In this document: positions 40,349-52,300 of the stretch, piece by piece
Layout of the letters: every line of letters starts with the position of its first letter
Position numbering within the stretch: the stretch's first letter is position 1
Assembly (NCBI GenBank): GCA_022614855.1
Contig: JAKEHU010000029.1
Span: forward strand, 86,089-150,088
DNA: 64,000 bases
Direction: 5' to 3'
From: Chlamydiota bacterium
GTDB taxonomy: Bacteria; Chlamydiota; Chlamydiia; Chlamydiales; Rhabdochlamydiaceae
Notes under the pieces: generated by a model
The model's database searches: none
What the model saw: only the letters and a program-made list of their open reading frames with translations
Told to the model about the DNA's origin: nothing
Position numbers and translations under genes: made by a program

Positions 40349-43164
40349 AGGAAGAAATTTCTAAAGCTTATGATCCTTCTGAAGTAGAGGAAAAATGGTA
40401 TTCCTTTTGGGAAAAGGGAAATTTTTTCTATGCAAATTCTCGCTCAAAAAAACCTGCTTATTGCATCTCCATTCCCCCTCCTAATGTAACTGGTACCCTA
40501 CATATGGGTCATGCACTTGTCGATACTCTGCAGGATATTCTCATTCGATACAAAAGAATGTCAGGATATGAAACTCTTTGGGTTCCAGGAACCGACCATG
40601 CAGGAATTGCTACTCAAACGGTTGTTGAGCGCGATCTCATTGCAAAGACAGGAAAGAGAAGAAAGGATTTCAGCCGAGAAGAATTTTTAAAAATCGTCTG
40701 GAAATGGAAAGAGGATAGCGAAAAGAGAATCTTAGAGCAGCTTAAAAAAATTGGCTGCTCCTGCGATTGGTCTCGCCTCTGTTTTACGATGGATGATAAA
40801 CGAACTTTTGCCGTAAATGCCATTTTCGAAAAGATGTTTCATGATGGATTGATTTATCGAGGAGATTACTTAGTCAATTGGGATCCGGTGACACAAACTG
40901 CCCTTGCTGATGACGAGGTAGAATATGAGGAAAAAGAGAGTTTTCTCTGGTACATAAGATATCCTACTGAAGATGAAAAGAAGTTCATCACGGTTGCTAC
41001 AACAAGGCCGGAAACGATGCTTGGAGATGTGGCAGTCGCTGTACATCCTGAGGATCGAAGATTTAAAAATTTTCACGGAAAACATCTTCGCCTCCCTTTT
41101 ATCAATCGACTGATTCCTCTCATTGCAGATTCTTCTGTAGATCCCAATTTTGGAACAGGTGCTGTAAAAATTACTCCTGCCCATGATTTAAACGACTACG
41201 AGATGGCAAAGAGACATCGATTAGAGATGATCAACATCATGACACCCGATGGAAAAATCAATGAAAAAGGGGCTATTTTCCAAGATCTCACGATGGAAGA
41301 AGCCAGACTTGCTATCGTAAAAAAATTGGAAGAATTGGATCTATTAGAAAAGGTAGAAAAACATACCCATCGAGTTGGAATTTCCTATCGATCAAATGCT
41401 GTTATTGAACCCTATCTATCTAAACAATGGTTTGTTCGCATGGATCGATTTAAGGAAAAGCTGATTTCTGCAGTAAAAGAAAAAAGAGTAAAAATCATCC
41501 CAGAGCAGTGGGAAAATACCTATTTTCATTGGATTGAAAATTTAAGAGATTGGTGCATTTCAAGACAACTCTGGTGGGGGCACCGCATTCCCATTTGGTA
41601 CAAGAAAAGCGATTTTCACCAGATGATCTGCTTTAAAGGACCGGGTATCCCTCATGAAGTAGCAAAAAATCCCCATGATTGGGTTCAAGATGAAGATGTT
41701 CTCGACACCTGGTTTTCTTCAGCCATCTGGCCCTTTAGCGTTTTGGGATGGCCAGAAAAAACAGAAGATTTGAAAAAATTTTATCCCAATTCGACTTTGA
41801 TCACTGGACATGACATCCTCTTTTTTTGGGTTGCCAGGATGATTTTAATGGGAGAATATGCATTGAATGAGGTGCCATTTAAAGAGACATTTATCCATGG
41901 GCTCATCTATGGCAAATCCTATTTTCGATTGAGCAAAGATGGATCTATTTCCTACATTACCGGAAAAGAAAAAGCTGGTTATGATTCTGGAAAATCAATT
42001 CCTTCTGATGTTTATTCCAAGTGGGAAAAGATGTCCAAATCGAAGGGCAATGTCATCGACCCACTCGAGATTTGTCAATCATATGGTAGAGATGCGATGC
42101 GCATTACCCTTTGTCATGCTCCAGCTCTTGCAAGGCATATCGATCTAGATCCAAGAAAATTTGAAGAATATAAGAATTACATCAACAAAATTTGGAATAG
42201 TGCACGCTTCATTTTTCTACATTTGCACGATCTTACTTCTGATTCTTTGATCAAAAAAGTGGATTTATCTAGTTTGGAAGATGAGTGGATCATTTCTAGA
42301 TTGCAACAAATGATAGACAATTGTCACTCCTATCTAGAGAAGTATTTATTTGATCGGATGGTTCATGAACTCTACCATTTTTATTGGGATGAATTTTGTT
42401 CCTATTATTTAGAGTTAGTTAAACCAATTCTCTTTGGGAAAAAAGGATCCAATGAAGAGAGGCAAAACAAACAAAAACTTCTCGTGATCCTTCTTTGTAA
42501 TCTCATGAGACTTCTCCATCCCATTATCCCTTTTATTACGGAAGAAATTTTTCAGCGATTAAGAGAACGATTTAAAGAAATTACATCTTCTCATGCAATG
42601 GATTTGTATACGAGCGATACTGTGCAAGCCTTGCTTTCACCTTCCTGTATGGTCGCTTCTTATCCGATTAAAGAAAAAGTCAAACCTAATTTGAACAAAA
42701 TTTCTATTTTTTCTTTTTTAAAGGATATCATCTACAAAGCTCGCAATATTCGAGCGGAAATGCAGCCCCCTCGAGATATACAAACACCCTTCTACATTGT
42801 TGGAGAAAAAACAGATTACGAATTTGCACATACTCATCAATTTATCATTTCCACTCTCATCCCTACTTCAGAAATCATCTTTCAAAGTGAAGAACCTGAT
42901 GTTCCTTTTTTTGTTAGTAGACCTCATAACAATCTAATTATTGGTTTTTCTCTTCCACTCGAATTAAGAGAGAAGAGAAAAGAACATTTATTTAAACAAA
43001 AAGAAAAAATCTTGGTTCAAAAAGACAAAACAGAAAAAAAGCTTTTAGATGAACACTTTCTGACAAAGGCTCCCAAAGAACTCATAGATCAATTCAAATC
43101 TCAACTCCACCAATCTGAGAGAGAAATAGAAGAAATTGACAAACAGCTTCATTTACTCGATTAA
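40345..43164 (+). CDS. valS: Valyl-tRNA synthetase
   Basis: The 939-residue class I synthetase has PPPNVTGTLHMGHAL (HIGH motif, about residues 44-58) and the editing domain with VATTRPETMLGDVAVAV and FGTGAVKITPAHD. DWCISRQLWWGHRIPIWY follows, then the KMSKS motif in WEKMSKSKGNVIDP (about residue 560) and the C-terminal anticodon domain with a coiled-coil arm. The length is normal. It is translationally coupled to pknD (ATGA). Confidence 0.97.
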   Translation: MKEEISKAYDPSEVEEKWYSFWEKGNFFYANSRSKKPAYCISIPPPNVTGTLHMGHALVDTLQDILIRYKRMSGYETLWVPGTDHAGIATQTVVERDLIAKTGKRRKDFSREEFLKIVWKWKEDSEKRILEQLKKIGCSCDWSRLCFTMDDKRTFAVNAIFEKMFHDGLIYRGDYLVNWDPVTQTALADDEVEYEEKESFLWYIRYPTEDEKKFITVATTRPETMLGDVAVAVHPEDRRFKNFHGKHLRLPFINRLIPLIADSSVDPNFGTGAVKITPAHDLNDYEMAKRHRLEMINIMTPDGKINEKGAIFQDLTMEEARLAIVKKLEELDLLEKVEKHTHRVGISYRSNAVIEPYLSKQWFVRMDRFKEKLISAVKEKRVKIIPEQWENTYFHWIENLRDWCISRQLWWGHRIPIWYKKSDFHQMICFKGPGIPHEVAKNPHDWVQDEDVLDTWFSSAIWPFSVLGWPEKTEDLKKFYPNSTLITGHDILFFWVARMILMGEYALNEVPFKETFIHGLIYGKSYFRLSKDGSISYITGKEKAGYDSGKSIPSDVYSKWEKMSKSKGNVIDPLEICQSYGRDAMRITLCHAPALARHIDLDPRKFEEYKNYINKIWNSARFIFLHLHDLTSDSLIKKVDLSSLEDEWIISRLQQMIDNCHSYLEKYLFDRMVHELYHFYWDEFCSYYLELVKPILFGKKGSNEERQNKQKLLVILLCNLMRLLHPIIPFITEEIFQRLRERFKEITSSHAMDLYTSDTVQALLSPSCMVASYPIKEKVKPNLNKISIFSFLKDIIYKARNIRAEMQPPRDIQTPFYIVGEKTDYEFAHTHQFIISTLIPTSEIIFQSEEPDVPFFVSRPHNNLIIGFSLPLELREKRKEHLFKQKEKILVQKDKTEKKLLDEHFLTKAPKELIDQFKSQLHQSEREIEEIDKQLHLLD

Positions 43165-43182
43165 ATTAAGTTATTCTCCTCT

Positions 43183-43207
43183 CTCTGTGTGCTCTGTGAT
43201 CTCTGTG
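43183..43207. repeat. CTCTGTG triplet repeat, 9-nt period
   Basis: CTCTGTG occurs at 43183, 43192 and 43201. The complement reads ACCACAGAGATCACAGAG followed by CACACAGAG. This resembles the ACCACAGAGNNACAGAG-type repeat seen at intergenic sites in many unrelated bacteria. Here it follows valS and precedes the DAHP synthase gene. Confidence 0.6.
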
Positions 43208-43239
43208 GTAAATTAAACTCATTTACATATAATTACCTC

Positions 43240-44271
43240 ATGATTTCGATAATTTCTCCGAAAAGGATGAAAAACCTATTTCCCCTCCTGCCAAAACAAA
43301 GAGAATTTGTAGAAAAAAGCAGGCAAACCGCTAAAAGGCTTTTTTTAAGACAAGATGATCGCCTTGTATTCATTATTGGGCCCTGCTCTATTCACCATCT
43401 CGACTCTGCACTTGAATATGCACATCGTCTCAAAACACTTTCTGTAAAAATGGACTCCTCTTGTTTTTTCATCATGAGAAGCTATTTTGAAAAACCTAGA
43501 AGCGGAGTTGGCTGGAAGGGATTCATTCCAGACCCTCATTTTGATGAAAGTGGAGCAATAGAAGAAGGTCTCATTGGTGCACGCAAATTTCTTCTTTCTC
43601 TTGCTGAGATGGAAATGCCGACTGCAACAGAATTCCTATCTCCTCTTGTTGCACCTTACATTGAAGATCTCATTACATGGGGATTCATTGGAGCTCGGAC
43701 CACAACCTCTCAAATCCATAGGCAACTTGCCTCTTCTCTTTCCATGCCTATTGGATTTAAAAATACTTTAGATGGAAATATCGAATGTGCAATTCAAGGT
43801 GTCATTGCTGCTAAACAAAGTCACCACTTTCTTCATATTGATGAAGAGGGAAAAATTCAATGCGCAAAAAGTCCAGGAAATCCTTTTTCCCATGTAGTTT
43901 TACGAGGATCTTGCAGCAAAGAAAATGATGATCCTGAAACAGTCGTGCAAACCCAAAAAAGGTTGCGATTTCTCGAATTAAATCCTTCCATTCTCGTCGA
44001 TTGTGCTCATGGTAATTCACAAAAACAATTTTTCAAGCAAAAAGACTCTTTTTTTCGAATTATGCATCAGATTCAAAGGGGAAACACTCATATCATGGGA
44101 ATGATGGTTGAAAGTTACTTAAAATCAGGAGCGCAAAAAGTGGAAAATAAGAAGCTCATTCAAAGAGATGTTTCTGTCACTGATCCTTGTCTTGATTGGG
44201 AAGCAACAGAAGAGCTTTTTCAATCTATCTCTTCTTCTTCAGTAGTGGCTTCCTCCTCCTCCTCTATCTGA
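43240..44271 (+). CDS. aroF: 3-deoxy-7-phosphoheptulonate (DAHP) synthase, class I
   Basis: The 343-residue enzyme condenses PEP and erythrose 4-phosphate, the first step of the shikimate pathway. Motifs: IIGPCSIHH (about residues 46-54), RSYFEKPRSGVGWKGFIPDP, ARTTTSQIHRQLAS, GFKNTLDG, and DCAHGNSQK. The isoform (AroF, AroG, AroH) cannot be told. ATG 43240 is 6 nt after TATAAT at 43228-43233, so a leaderless start is possible. The C-terminus is a Ser-rich tail overlapping the convergent lipoprotein gene by 52 nt. Confidence 0.92.
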   Translation: MISIISPKRMKNLFPLLPKQREFVEKSRQTAKRLFLRQDDRLVFIIGPCSIHHLDSALEYAHRLKTLSVKMDSSCFFIMRSYFEKPRSGVGWKGFIPDPHFDESGAIEEGLIGARKFLLSLAEMEMPTATEFLSPLVAPYIEDLITWGFIGARTTTSQIHRQLASSLSMPIGFKNTLDGNIECAIQGVIAAKQSHHFLHIDEEGKIQCAKSPGNPFSHVVLRGSCSKENDDPETVVQTQKRLRFLELNPSILVDCAHGNSQKQFFKQKDSFFRIMHQIQRGNTHIMGMMVESYLKSGAQKVENKKLIQRDVSVTDPCLDWEATEELFQSISSSSVVASSSSSI

Positions 44272-44681
44272 ATGAGTTTAACCCATAGCTGATGTTTCCA
44301 CTCACGAAAGATTTTTCCCTCGTTTGTGACAATTTGTGCCATATAGGTTAATACCCCTTTTGTCTCATCGAATTCTTTTCCCAAAACAGAAATCGTTTCA
44401 TAGCCAATTCTTCGATCAATTGGAAATTCCATGATTTTTTCCGTATAGTTCCAAAAAATGAGATGGAGAACCAATTTGGGTTCATCTGACAAAAGCTCTC
44501 TTGGAACCCACCATTCTGCAATCACCATCTGTCCTCTTGGTGGATCAGCTTGCCTTGGGTCAGGAGATCCGATATGCGTACTTGCTAAATATGTTGGATT
44601 GACTAGTTGTTGACGGACTAAAATTCCATACTTTTGACAACTACCAAAAAAAAGGGCGAAAAGAAAAAAGAGGATTGCCAT
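44220..44681 (-). CDS. Small lipoprotein
   Basis: The 153-residue protein has a lipoprotein signal (MAILFFLFALFFGSCQ; lipobox FGSC with Cys15). The mature part has no recognised domain and contains WWVPRELL and LHLIFWNY. The C-terminus is acidic (EEEEEATTEEEE), encoded opposite the poly-Ser tail of the DAHP synthase gene. It lies 29 nt downstream of fumC on the same strand and may be cotranscribed. Confidence 0.75.
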   Translation of the reverse strand: MAILFFLFALFFGSCQKYGILVRQQLVNPTYLASTHIGSPDPRQADPPRGQMVIAEWWVPRELLSDEPKLVLHLIFWNYTEKIMEFPIDRRIGYETISVLGKEFDETKGVLTYMAQIVTNEGKIFREWKHQLWVKLIQIEEEEEATTEEEEID

Positions 44682-44710
44682 GCAGAGAAAAGTATAGCTT
44701 GAATCCCCTT

Positions 44711-46093
44711 TTAAATCATTTTTTGTGGATCGACAATTCGATCAAATTGTTTTTCGGTAAGAAAACCGAGATGTACGGCCGCTTCTTTCAGGGTAATTCC
44801 CCGTTTATAAGCCTCTTTTACCACTTTACTTGCTTTGTCATAGCCAATGACAGGATTGAGTGCCGTTGCAAGCATCAGCGACTGGTCGAGGTATTTCTTT
44901 ATCCTGGAAAGATTGGGTTTAATTCCATCTACGCACCTCTCTCTAAAGCTCTTTGCGCTATCGCCGAGCAGCCGTATTGACTGCAAAAGATTGTAAATGA
45001 GCAGAGGTTTGAAAACATTGAGTTCGAAATTCCCCATCGAACCAGCAAACCCGATGGCAGCATCGTTTCCCATGACTTGTGCTGCGATAGAGGTCATCGA
45101 TTCGGTCTGCGTAGGATTGACTTTGCCTGGCATGATGGAAGAACCGGGTTCATTTTCTGGAATAAAAATTTCTCCTAAGCCAGCACGAGGACCTGAGGCC
45201 ATCCAGCGAATGTCATTGGCAATTTTCATATAAGAACAAGCAACCCGTTTCAAAGCTCCGCTCATCTCTACGATTGCATCATTGGAAGCTAGCGCTTCAA
45301 ACTTATTTTTCGCTTGAGAAAAGGGGTGACCGGTCAATTTGCTGATCACCTCAGCCACCTTTTTTGCATATCCTCGCGGAGCATTTAACCCTGTTCCCAC
45401 AGCTGTACCTCCAAGGGCAATTTCCGATAAAGCTCCAATCGCATTTTCAATAGCCCTTATCCCTTCCTCAATTTGGCGAGCATATCCGGAAAATTCCTGA
45501 CCTAAAGAGAGGGGTGCGGCATCCATTAAATGGGTCCTTCCGACTTTGACCACTTTGTGAAATTCTTTGCTCTTTTTCTCTAGGCTTTTTTGCAGCAATC
45601 TGAGTTCGGGCAAAAGCTGTTTTTTGCTGTTCATCACCGCTGAAATATGCATGGCAGTCGGAAATACATCATTGGAGGATTGAGACTTATTGACATCATC
45701 ATTGGGATGAATGGGCTTTTTAGAGCCCAGTTTTTCCCCTACCTTTTTGCTACACCAGTTGCTGATCACTTCATTGATATTCATATTGGTCTGGGTTCCC
45801 GACCCCGTCTGCCAAACCACTAGGGGAAACTGGTCGTCTAAATCCCCTCTTAGAATCGCATCGCACCCAGCGACAATGAGATCTCGTTTTTGCTTAAGCA
45901 AAACCCCGAGCTCACAATTCACAATTGTCGCAGCTTTTTTGACGATGGCCAGGGCGTAGATGAAGCTTAAGGGTATTTTTTCCTCGCCAATGCGAAAATT
46001 CTCTAAAGACCTCTGGGTCTGTGCACCCCAAAATTTACCCTCTGGGACTTTGACCTTCCCTAAACTATCCTCTTCTATCCTGAATTTACCCAT
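44711..46093 (-). CDS. fumC: Class II fumarate hydratase
   Basis: The 460-residue enzyme converts fumarate and malate in the TCA cycle. It has [12 protein letters not shown] (about residues 22-33), [44 protein letters not shown] and the signature [13 protein letters not shown] (about residue 320). The length is typical. Upstream is a promoter with only 8 nt to the start codon, overlapped by a large hairpin. Confidence 0.96.
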   Translation of the reverse strand: MGKFRIEEDSLGKVKVPEGKFWGAQTQRSLENFRIGEEKIPLSFIYALAIVKKAATIVNCELGVLLKQKRDLIVAGCDAILRGDLDDQFPLVVWQTGSGTQTNMNINEVISNWCSKKVGEKLGSKKPIHPNDDVNKSQSSNDVFPTAMHISAVMNSKKQLLPELRLLQKSLEKKSKEFHKVVKVGRTHLMDAAPLSLGQEFSGYARQIEEGIRAIENAIGALSEIALGGTAVGTGLNAPRGYAKKVAEVISKLTGHPFSQAKNKFEALASNDAIVEMSGALKRVACSYMKIANDIRWMASGPRAGLGEIFIPENEPGSSIMPGKVNPTQTESMTSIAAQVMGNDAAIGFAGSMGNFELNVFKPLLIYNLLQSIRLLGDSAKSFRERCVDGIKPNLSRIKKYLDQSLMLATALNPVIGYDKASKVVKEAYKRGITLKEAAVHLGFLTEKQFDRIVDPQKMI

Positions 46094-46101
46094 TTCTTTT
46101 C

Positions 46102-46170
46102 TATATCATGATAAGTTATTTGTTGAACAATTTTCCTAAGCAGTTGTTAATGAATGACTTATATGATATA
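46102..46170 (-). promoter_or_regulatory. fumC promoter embedded in a 69-bp hairpin
   Basis: Minus strand: TTGTTC (46130-46125), a 17-bp spacer, GATATA (46107-46102). The 69-bp region is an imperfect palindrome: TATATCATGATAAGTTATTT faces its inverse ending at 46170, with arms of about 28 nt. It could be an operator for fumC or the divergent giant gene. Confidence 0.5.
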
Positions 46171-46317
46171 ACTCATAATTAGAGACTTGAGTATTCTTTT
46201 AAGATAGAATGGGTTAGGAACATTTTTCTAATATAAACTTATAATTTAAAATAGATTGCATTTATTAAGAATTTTAAATAAAATATTAGTAGTTAATTTT
46301 TATTTTATACATTTAAT

Positions 46318-49300
46318 ATGGAAACTGAAGCCGCTAAGCAACTGTTACTTGGACTTTCTCAGATTGACCACTCTGCCCCTGAAAAACTTCAGGAAGAGCA
46401 GGTTCTTAAGAATTTTAGAATTTCTGTCTTCTCTGGAAAAGCTGTCCTCTCAACGTCTTTTTGGGGACGGATATCTTATCTACTGAATGGGAAAGAAAGC
46501 CCTCCTCTAGAAAAGAAAAAACAGGTGGCAAAACTTCTCCAAAAAACTCAAAAAAAATTACTTTCTGATAAAGAGGCTCTGCAAGAGATTCCTCTGAAAA
46601 CATCAATCCTTGTTTCTGAATTCGTTGAGAAATATGGAAAACTCACCTTTGAATTTATCCCTTCTGAAGAAGCAAAAAAGGCAACTGATGAGACCTCTTC
46701 TTTCGCAAAAGAAATTTCTAGAGAACTAGATTCAACTACAAAAAAGACAGAAGAAGAACAAGCGTCACAAACACTCTCACTCTTATCGCCCAAAAAATCA
46801 GATGAAAAAGTTGAAATTTGCACTACCAGCTCGAAAAAAATGGCGGCTTCTATTGATAAACACATCAATGAAACCTATTTACGAGATGCTGCTTCCCCTA
46901 CAAAAAAGGCTTATAAAAAAATAAATTCTTCTATTCAAAAAGCCTATGAAAGAGAACAAACCCTTTACGAAACCCTTAAACCTTGCAAGTCCCCAGATGA
47001 AAGAAACCAAAAACTCCTTGAAAAATCCAAACTCTTTCTCGATGAAATAAAAAAGCTTGAAAATGGAGAGAGATGGATGATGAGTGAGTCAGGGGATTAC
47101 AAATTCGTCTTTTTTGATCTTTTTCGAGCACTTGTCGTTATTAATGATTTGAGCAATAACCCTATCGATATCGACTCACTCGATATTGGCGCCCTCTTGG
47201 GAAAGCTCCCTAAGCCGATCTCCTTAGATGATCTTCGCACTTATGAAGCAGATGATATTGCAAAACTAATTGTAGAAAATCTTACCGAAGCATTGAAAAT
47301 TCAGCTCACAGATCTATCTGCCTTTCTCAAAAGCAAAAGTTTTAATCTTCTTTTCCAAGATGAGAGAAGGAATATGAAGGCTGCAGAAAATAGTTCTGCA
47401 TCTAAAAAATGGTTATACAAGCAGATCGAAGATTGGATGAAGATGGGAGCCATTGGCTCGATAATGGAATTTGTCCCTGATGGTTCGCTTAGAGAGCTCG
47501 CTTTATGGCTTTCCCAAGAAGGAGAAAAAATCGTCAATCCAAAATATCATGATGAGCTTTCAAAAAAAGCAGGAGAAAAATTGGATCAGCTCCTCAATAA
47601 ATCTCAAGATAGCCTCTATTTTTCTTCAATGAAATTTTTGAAAAAATTTCAGGGATCCACTCCAAAGTTTTTTCTAGAGTCTATCGGTCTTTCTTCATTG
47701 TTAGATCAGTTAGAACTCATCATGGAAATAAAGAATGAAGATAAAGACCATTACAAAATTACGATCCACTCTAATTATCAAAATCTTTCAAGAACTTATT
47801 CAGTAAAGAAAGAAAATCTTACACTCGAATTTTTCCATCGGTTACTTTTTTCCCTTTATGAAGCAAAATTTAATCCGAATATCTCTCGAAGTTCAATAAG
47901 TGATCTTTTCGAATTATTGGATAAAACATTCAAATCTACTCCATCACCTCTTTTCTTAGAAAAAAAGACAAAAAAAGATCAAAAGAAGGACTCATTCATC
48001 AAAGTATCTCCTATTTTTTCTTCCATTTCACAATTCAAGATGGAACCAATTGAAATGACACCTGAAAAAATGGCTCTATTTTACTATGGAAATCAGATCA
48101 TCGATTTTTGCTCCCCTTATAAAACAAAAGAGGGAAAGCTCCAGTTTGAAAATGTGGATTTTTCTAGCCTTGAGCTGATCTTAGAAGAATGGACGGGACT
48201 TGTGGAAAAATATAAAGAGGATCCCGACGTAAAAACACATTATGAGAAGATGAAAGCAACTGAAATAGAAATTCGCAAAGCTGTTGAAAAAGCGAAAGAA
48301 AGAAAGGAGGAAAATGTCAAATTTACCAGCCTCCCTTCCATTGGTATTGAACTTCCCTTCAATTTAGCAGAGACTTTAAAGGAAAAATTCCTTCAATCGG
48401 GCTTTTCCATTGATCATCTCGAATCTATCAGAGATCTCCTAGTCTGGTCTCTCGGTGAAGAGGTAGGAAATCTTGTCGACTTGGTTGTTGAAGAGGTCAA
48501 TCTTGCTAAAGCAGAACAGAAACAACCTATTTCTGCCACCAGTCCTAAACCAAAATTAGTAGAAAATCCTTCGAAACGGGGAACTTTAGGAACGATTTGG
48601 GTCAGCATCTATTTCAATATGCTTGTCACCTTCTTGCGCTGGGCTTTTTGGCTATCTAACTTGTATGCATGGGGATCTGTTTTGTGGGCTGCCGAAGGTC
48701 CTATTGGGCTCGTCAATGCTGCAATCATCAATGAAGCAAGATCCAAAGCATGGAGCCTTTTATTTAAAGTATTGCATAGAGCATTCCCCATCATCGTCAG
48801 TGCCCTCATCAATCTAATTTTGCGTTGTCTCTTTGATAAGGAAACGGCGCAAAAAATTCGCTTTTATGCACAAAATGTCCAAGCTTCTGCAGAGGGAATC
48901 GCCAATTTAATGGAGGAAAAAGAGCATGTCTCTTTTGAAATCGATCCAGCTCAAGTTCTAAGACCGGTTGGCATCCCTGATATCACTCCTAGCAGCGAGA
49001 CAGGCGCGATCGATAGAAAAACAATTCTATCCAAATCTGATGTTTTTTTCATCGGCTTAAGCAACAAACCAGCTCTACTGACAAAAGCGCCAGAATTTAC
49101 AAGTGAAAACTTTTATCCGACCATCCGATCTTGGATCGAGAGTGTAAATAAGATGGAAGAGGAGTTGAAGGATTCTCCTATAAAAGATTTTGCCATATTC
49201 CAATTTCTAACCAATCGGCTTTCTTTCCTACCAATTCCAATTGGACAACAAACCCCTTTATTTGATCAGATTGACGAAAGACAAATCGAATCCTGTCTCA

Positions 49301-52300
49301 ATGATCTGCTCGATTTATCTCTTCTTCTGACTAAAAGCGCAAGCAGGGATAGGTTCTTAGATGCTACTTTAAAAGAAAGTGCAAAAGTTCATCTCTATGC
49401 GATTTTAGCTATTGTTGACCACCTTTCAAAAAGAAAAGAAAAAGAGCTTCAAAAATACAAGATCGACGCATATCCATTTTTAGCTTGGCTACAAAATGAC
49501 TTTAAACATGCAAAAGCTGGCTTAACCCCACAAATATTAGAACAAATTGACCAGATCAATGAATATTTCTTTGCAAAAATAGATCTTAGATCTTTTCATT
49601 CTAAACTAGAAATCATTAAAAAATCAAAAGACCATCTATTTTCTTACAGTTTTTGGGAAGGACGCTGGCGAAATAAAATCTATGGAGAAATCCCTAAAGA
49701 AAGCGAAAACCATGAAATTACTTTTGATAATCAATGGGATTATAAAATCCCAGAAATTGCTTACTATGCAAACCAACTTACAAAAGACGAGGTGAAGAAA
49801 AAAATTCAGGAGAAATTCCCAGATCTGGACTCAGGCTCAAAACATACCTATCTCTTTACAGAATCTTTTAATAAAGATAGCGACATCCTACCTAAACCAT
49901 TTGCGATCTTAAAACTTCAAACGATGATTTGTAGCCAAATGGTCAATGGCGGAATAGATTTTACAGAAATCAATTTAACACCTAAGGTAGAAAAAACCTC
50001 ATTTCAGACAAATGAAGAGCCATTTCTCATTACAAAATATTTACAAAAGAAAAAGCGTGATCTGCTTGGAACCTGGAGTGCACCTCTTCCAGAACAATTC
50101 ATCCATGCATTTTGCGGTCCATCCTATGAAGCAAAGCCTCCTAGACAAGCAGACATCTTAGACAAAAGGGTAATATCCTCTGAAGATAAACCCAATTTTT
50201 CTCTGCTTCGCGAATCGAGAATTAATGAACTAAAGCAGATGCAAACATCGAAAAAGGGAGACCATTTTTTAAGACAATTAGGACTGCTTCAGACAAATAA
50301 GATCTCTTTTTATGATATCCCCCATTTCCTCTCCTATACTCAGGGAATTTTGCTAAAAGATCAGCTGAAATACTCTCCTGATATCGTTAAAACTACTGCC
50401 CATTTAATGAAGAGAAAAATGGAAGAGGCGCGTCAGCAAGAGGATTTTGCTCGTTTTGCTCGTCTTTTTTCTCTTGCCCTTTCCATACGCGATTTTTGCG
50501 CTCATGAATATGCTGAGCAAACAAAACAAGAGTTCAGGTTTTTAATGAAGGCAAAAGAAAAGGTTAAAAAAGAGTTGCTCTCTTTAGAGGAAAAAGCCAC
50601 CCTTTCACAGCTCCATGCACTAGCGGTAAAATATGAAAATCCTAAAGATCTTGTCAGAGAAATCTTTCACGCACTTTTAGATTACAGCAGAATCAAGGAA
50701 TTCACAGAATCGAGAAGAATCCATGGAGAATTCATCAAACTTATCTGGACAGCCCAACCTGAAATTGAAAAATGTTTAAGTGACTCTGCATTTCAAAAAG
50801 AAATTTTTCAGCTTTTATTCCAGATTCAACCACAAGATACTGGCCAACTTAAACAAAAAGATAAAAACAATATCTGGAAATGGTCATACAAGAATTTTGA
50901 GATAGATTTATTACAAGTCACGACAGTGGATCTCAATGCTGGGGATAAAATTAAGAGGGAAACCATTTTTGAAAAATTGAAAGAGATTGCTTCACGCCAC
51001 ATTCCTGAAGAAACTACTTGGGACATTGCCGTAAATAAAAAGATTAACTCAGGCAGTGGCAAGTATGAAATTCACTATCAAGAGACAGATAGCGGAATCA
51101 CTTATACTTTAAAACAAAAGAGGGATGGAAAAATTTATCAATTAGCCCATACGCAAACCATTTCAAAAGCCAATCCTTATCTCTATGAGATACTTCAAGG
51201 GAAAAAAATCGAATGGCTTTGGATAGAAGAAAATTCTTCCACTTCAGAAATAGAAGCATTTTGGGGAGAAGACCGCTATTTTCTCACAAAAGAAGCAGCT
51301 GGATTTTCTTTTGTCGTCAAAGATAAAAAATTGACTCTTGGCGACTCTGTAAAAAAACAGCTCACTGCTATTGAGCGATTCTCTCCTCTTTCAGAAACCA
51401 TTGTCTACGTTTCAAAAAATGGAACAAAATCCTTTATTTCCCATCTCATTTTCAAAAAATTCTCCGACCTCACCTTCAAAGTCACTGAAAATGAAAAGGG
51501 GGAGCTAAATGCATTTTGTAGTCAATTTCCTGGATATTTCATCGCAAAATCTCAACACATTTCCGCTGATGGAATCTCCTCTTACCTCTTACTTGAAAAT
51601 GAAAGAGGCCAAAGAAAACTTTTAGTCCCAGCTGGTCAGTGGGTCTCTGCAGCTGCATGGAACTTTATCAATCCTTTAGGAAGGCTGATTCCGATCATCA
51701 ACTCCTTCCTATCTTCTATGAAACAAAACCGCTTTTTTGCATACCAGATGAGAGAAGATGGATTTTTAACATCAGATGAACCAGAAGCCTTAGCCTATCT
51801 TTTAGAACTCTCCCTTTTGCAAAACAAAAATAGAGAAGTTGTTGAATATGCAGAAAAAATAGAAAAAATTGCAAAAATCAAACCATTAAATGGATCATTA
51901 AACCTTCTCCTAACACTGGTTAGTGTTGCTCCCTACTTGAGTCAAAATCAGCCAATCCTCGATTCAATCAGGCCAAGGCTGATTGCTGCAGAAGAAGAAA
52001 ATAGAACGATTTTCCATCAGAAACTGACAAATCCGATCTACTTTGATTTTTTCATCTGTTTGCAAATATACAAAGATCTAGAAAAGGCCATTCTCGAGAC
52101 CGATCCAAGAAAACGGCTCTCAGATGACCAGCGCTGGTTTTTATACAAAGCCTTCTTCCAGAGGGTAAACCTCTTCCGTCTTTTAAGCAGCCATAAGGTG
52201 AAGTTGGATAAGGCTCTAAGACAAGATACCCTGCTCTATGAAACAGTTGAACAGATTCAAGAAACAATTACCTCTTTAGCTGAAGATAGCGACAAAGCGC

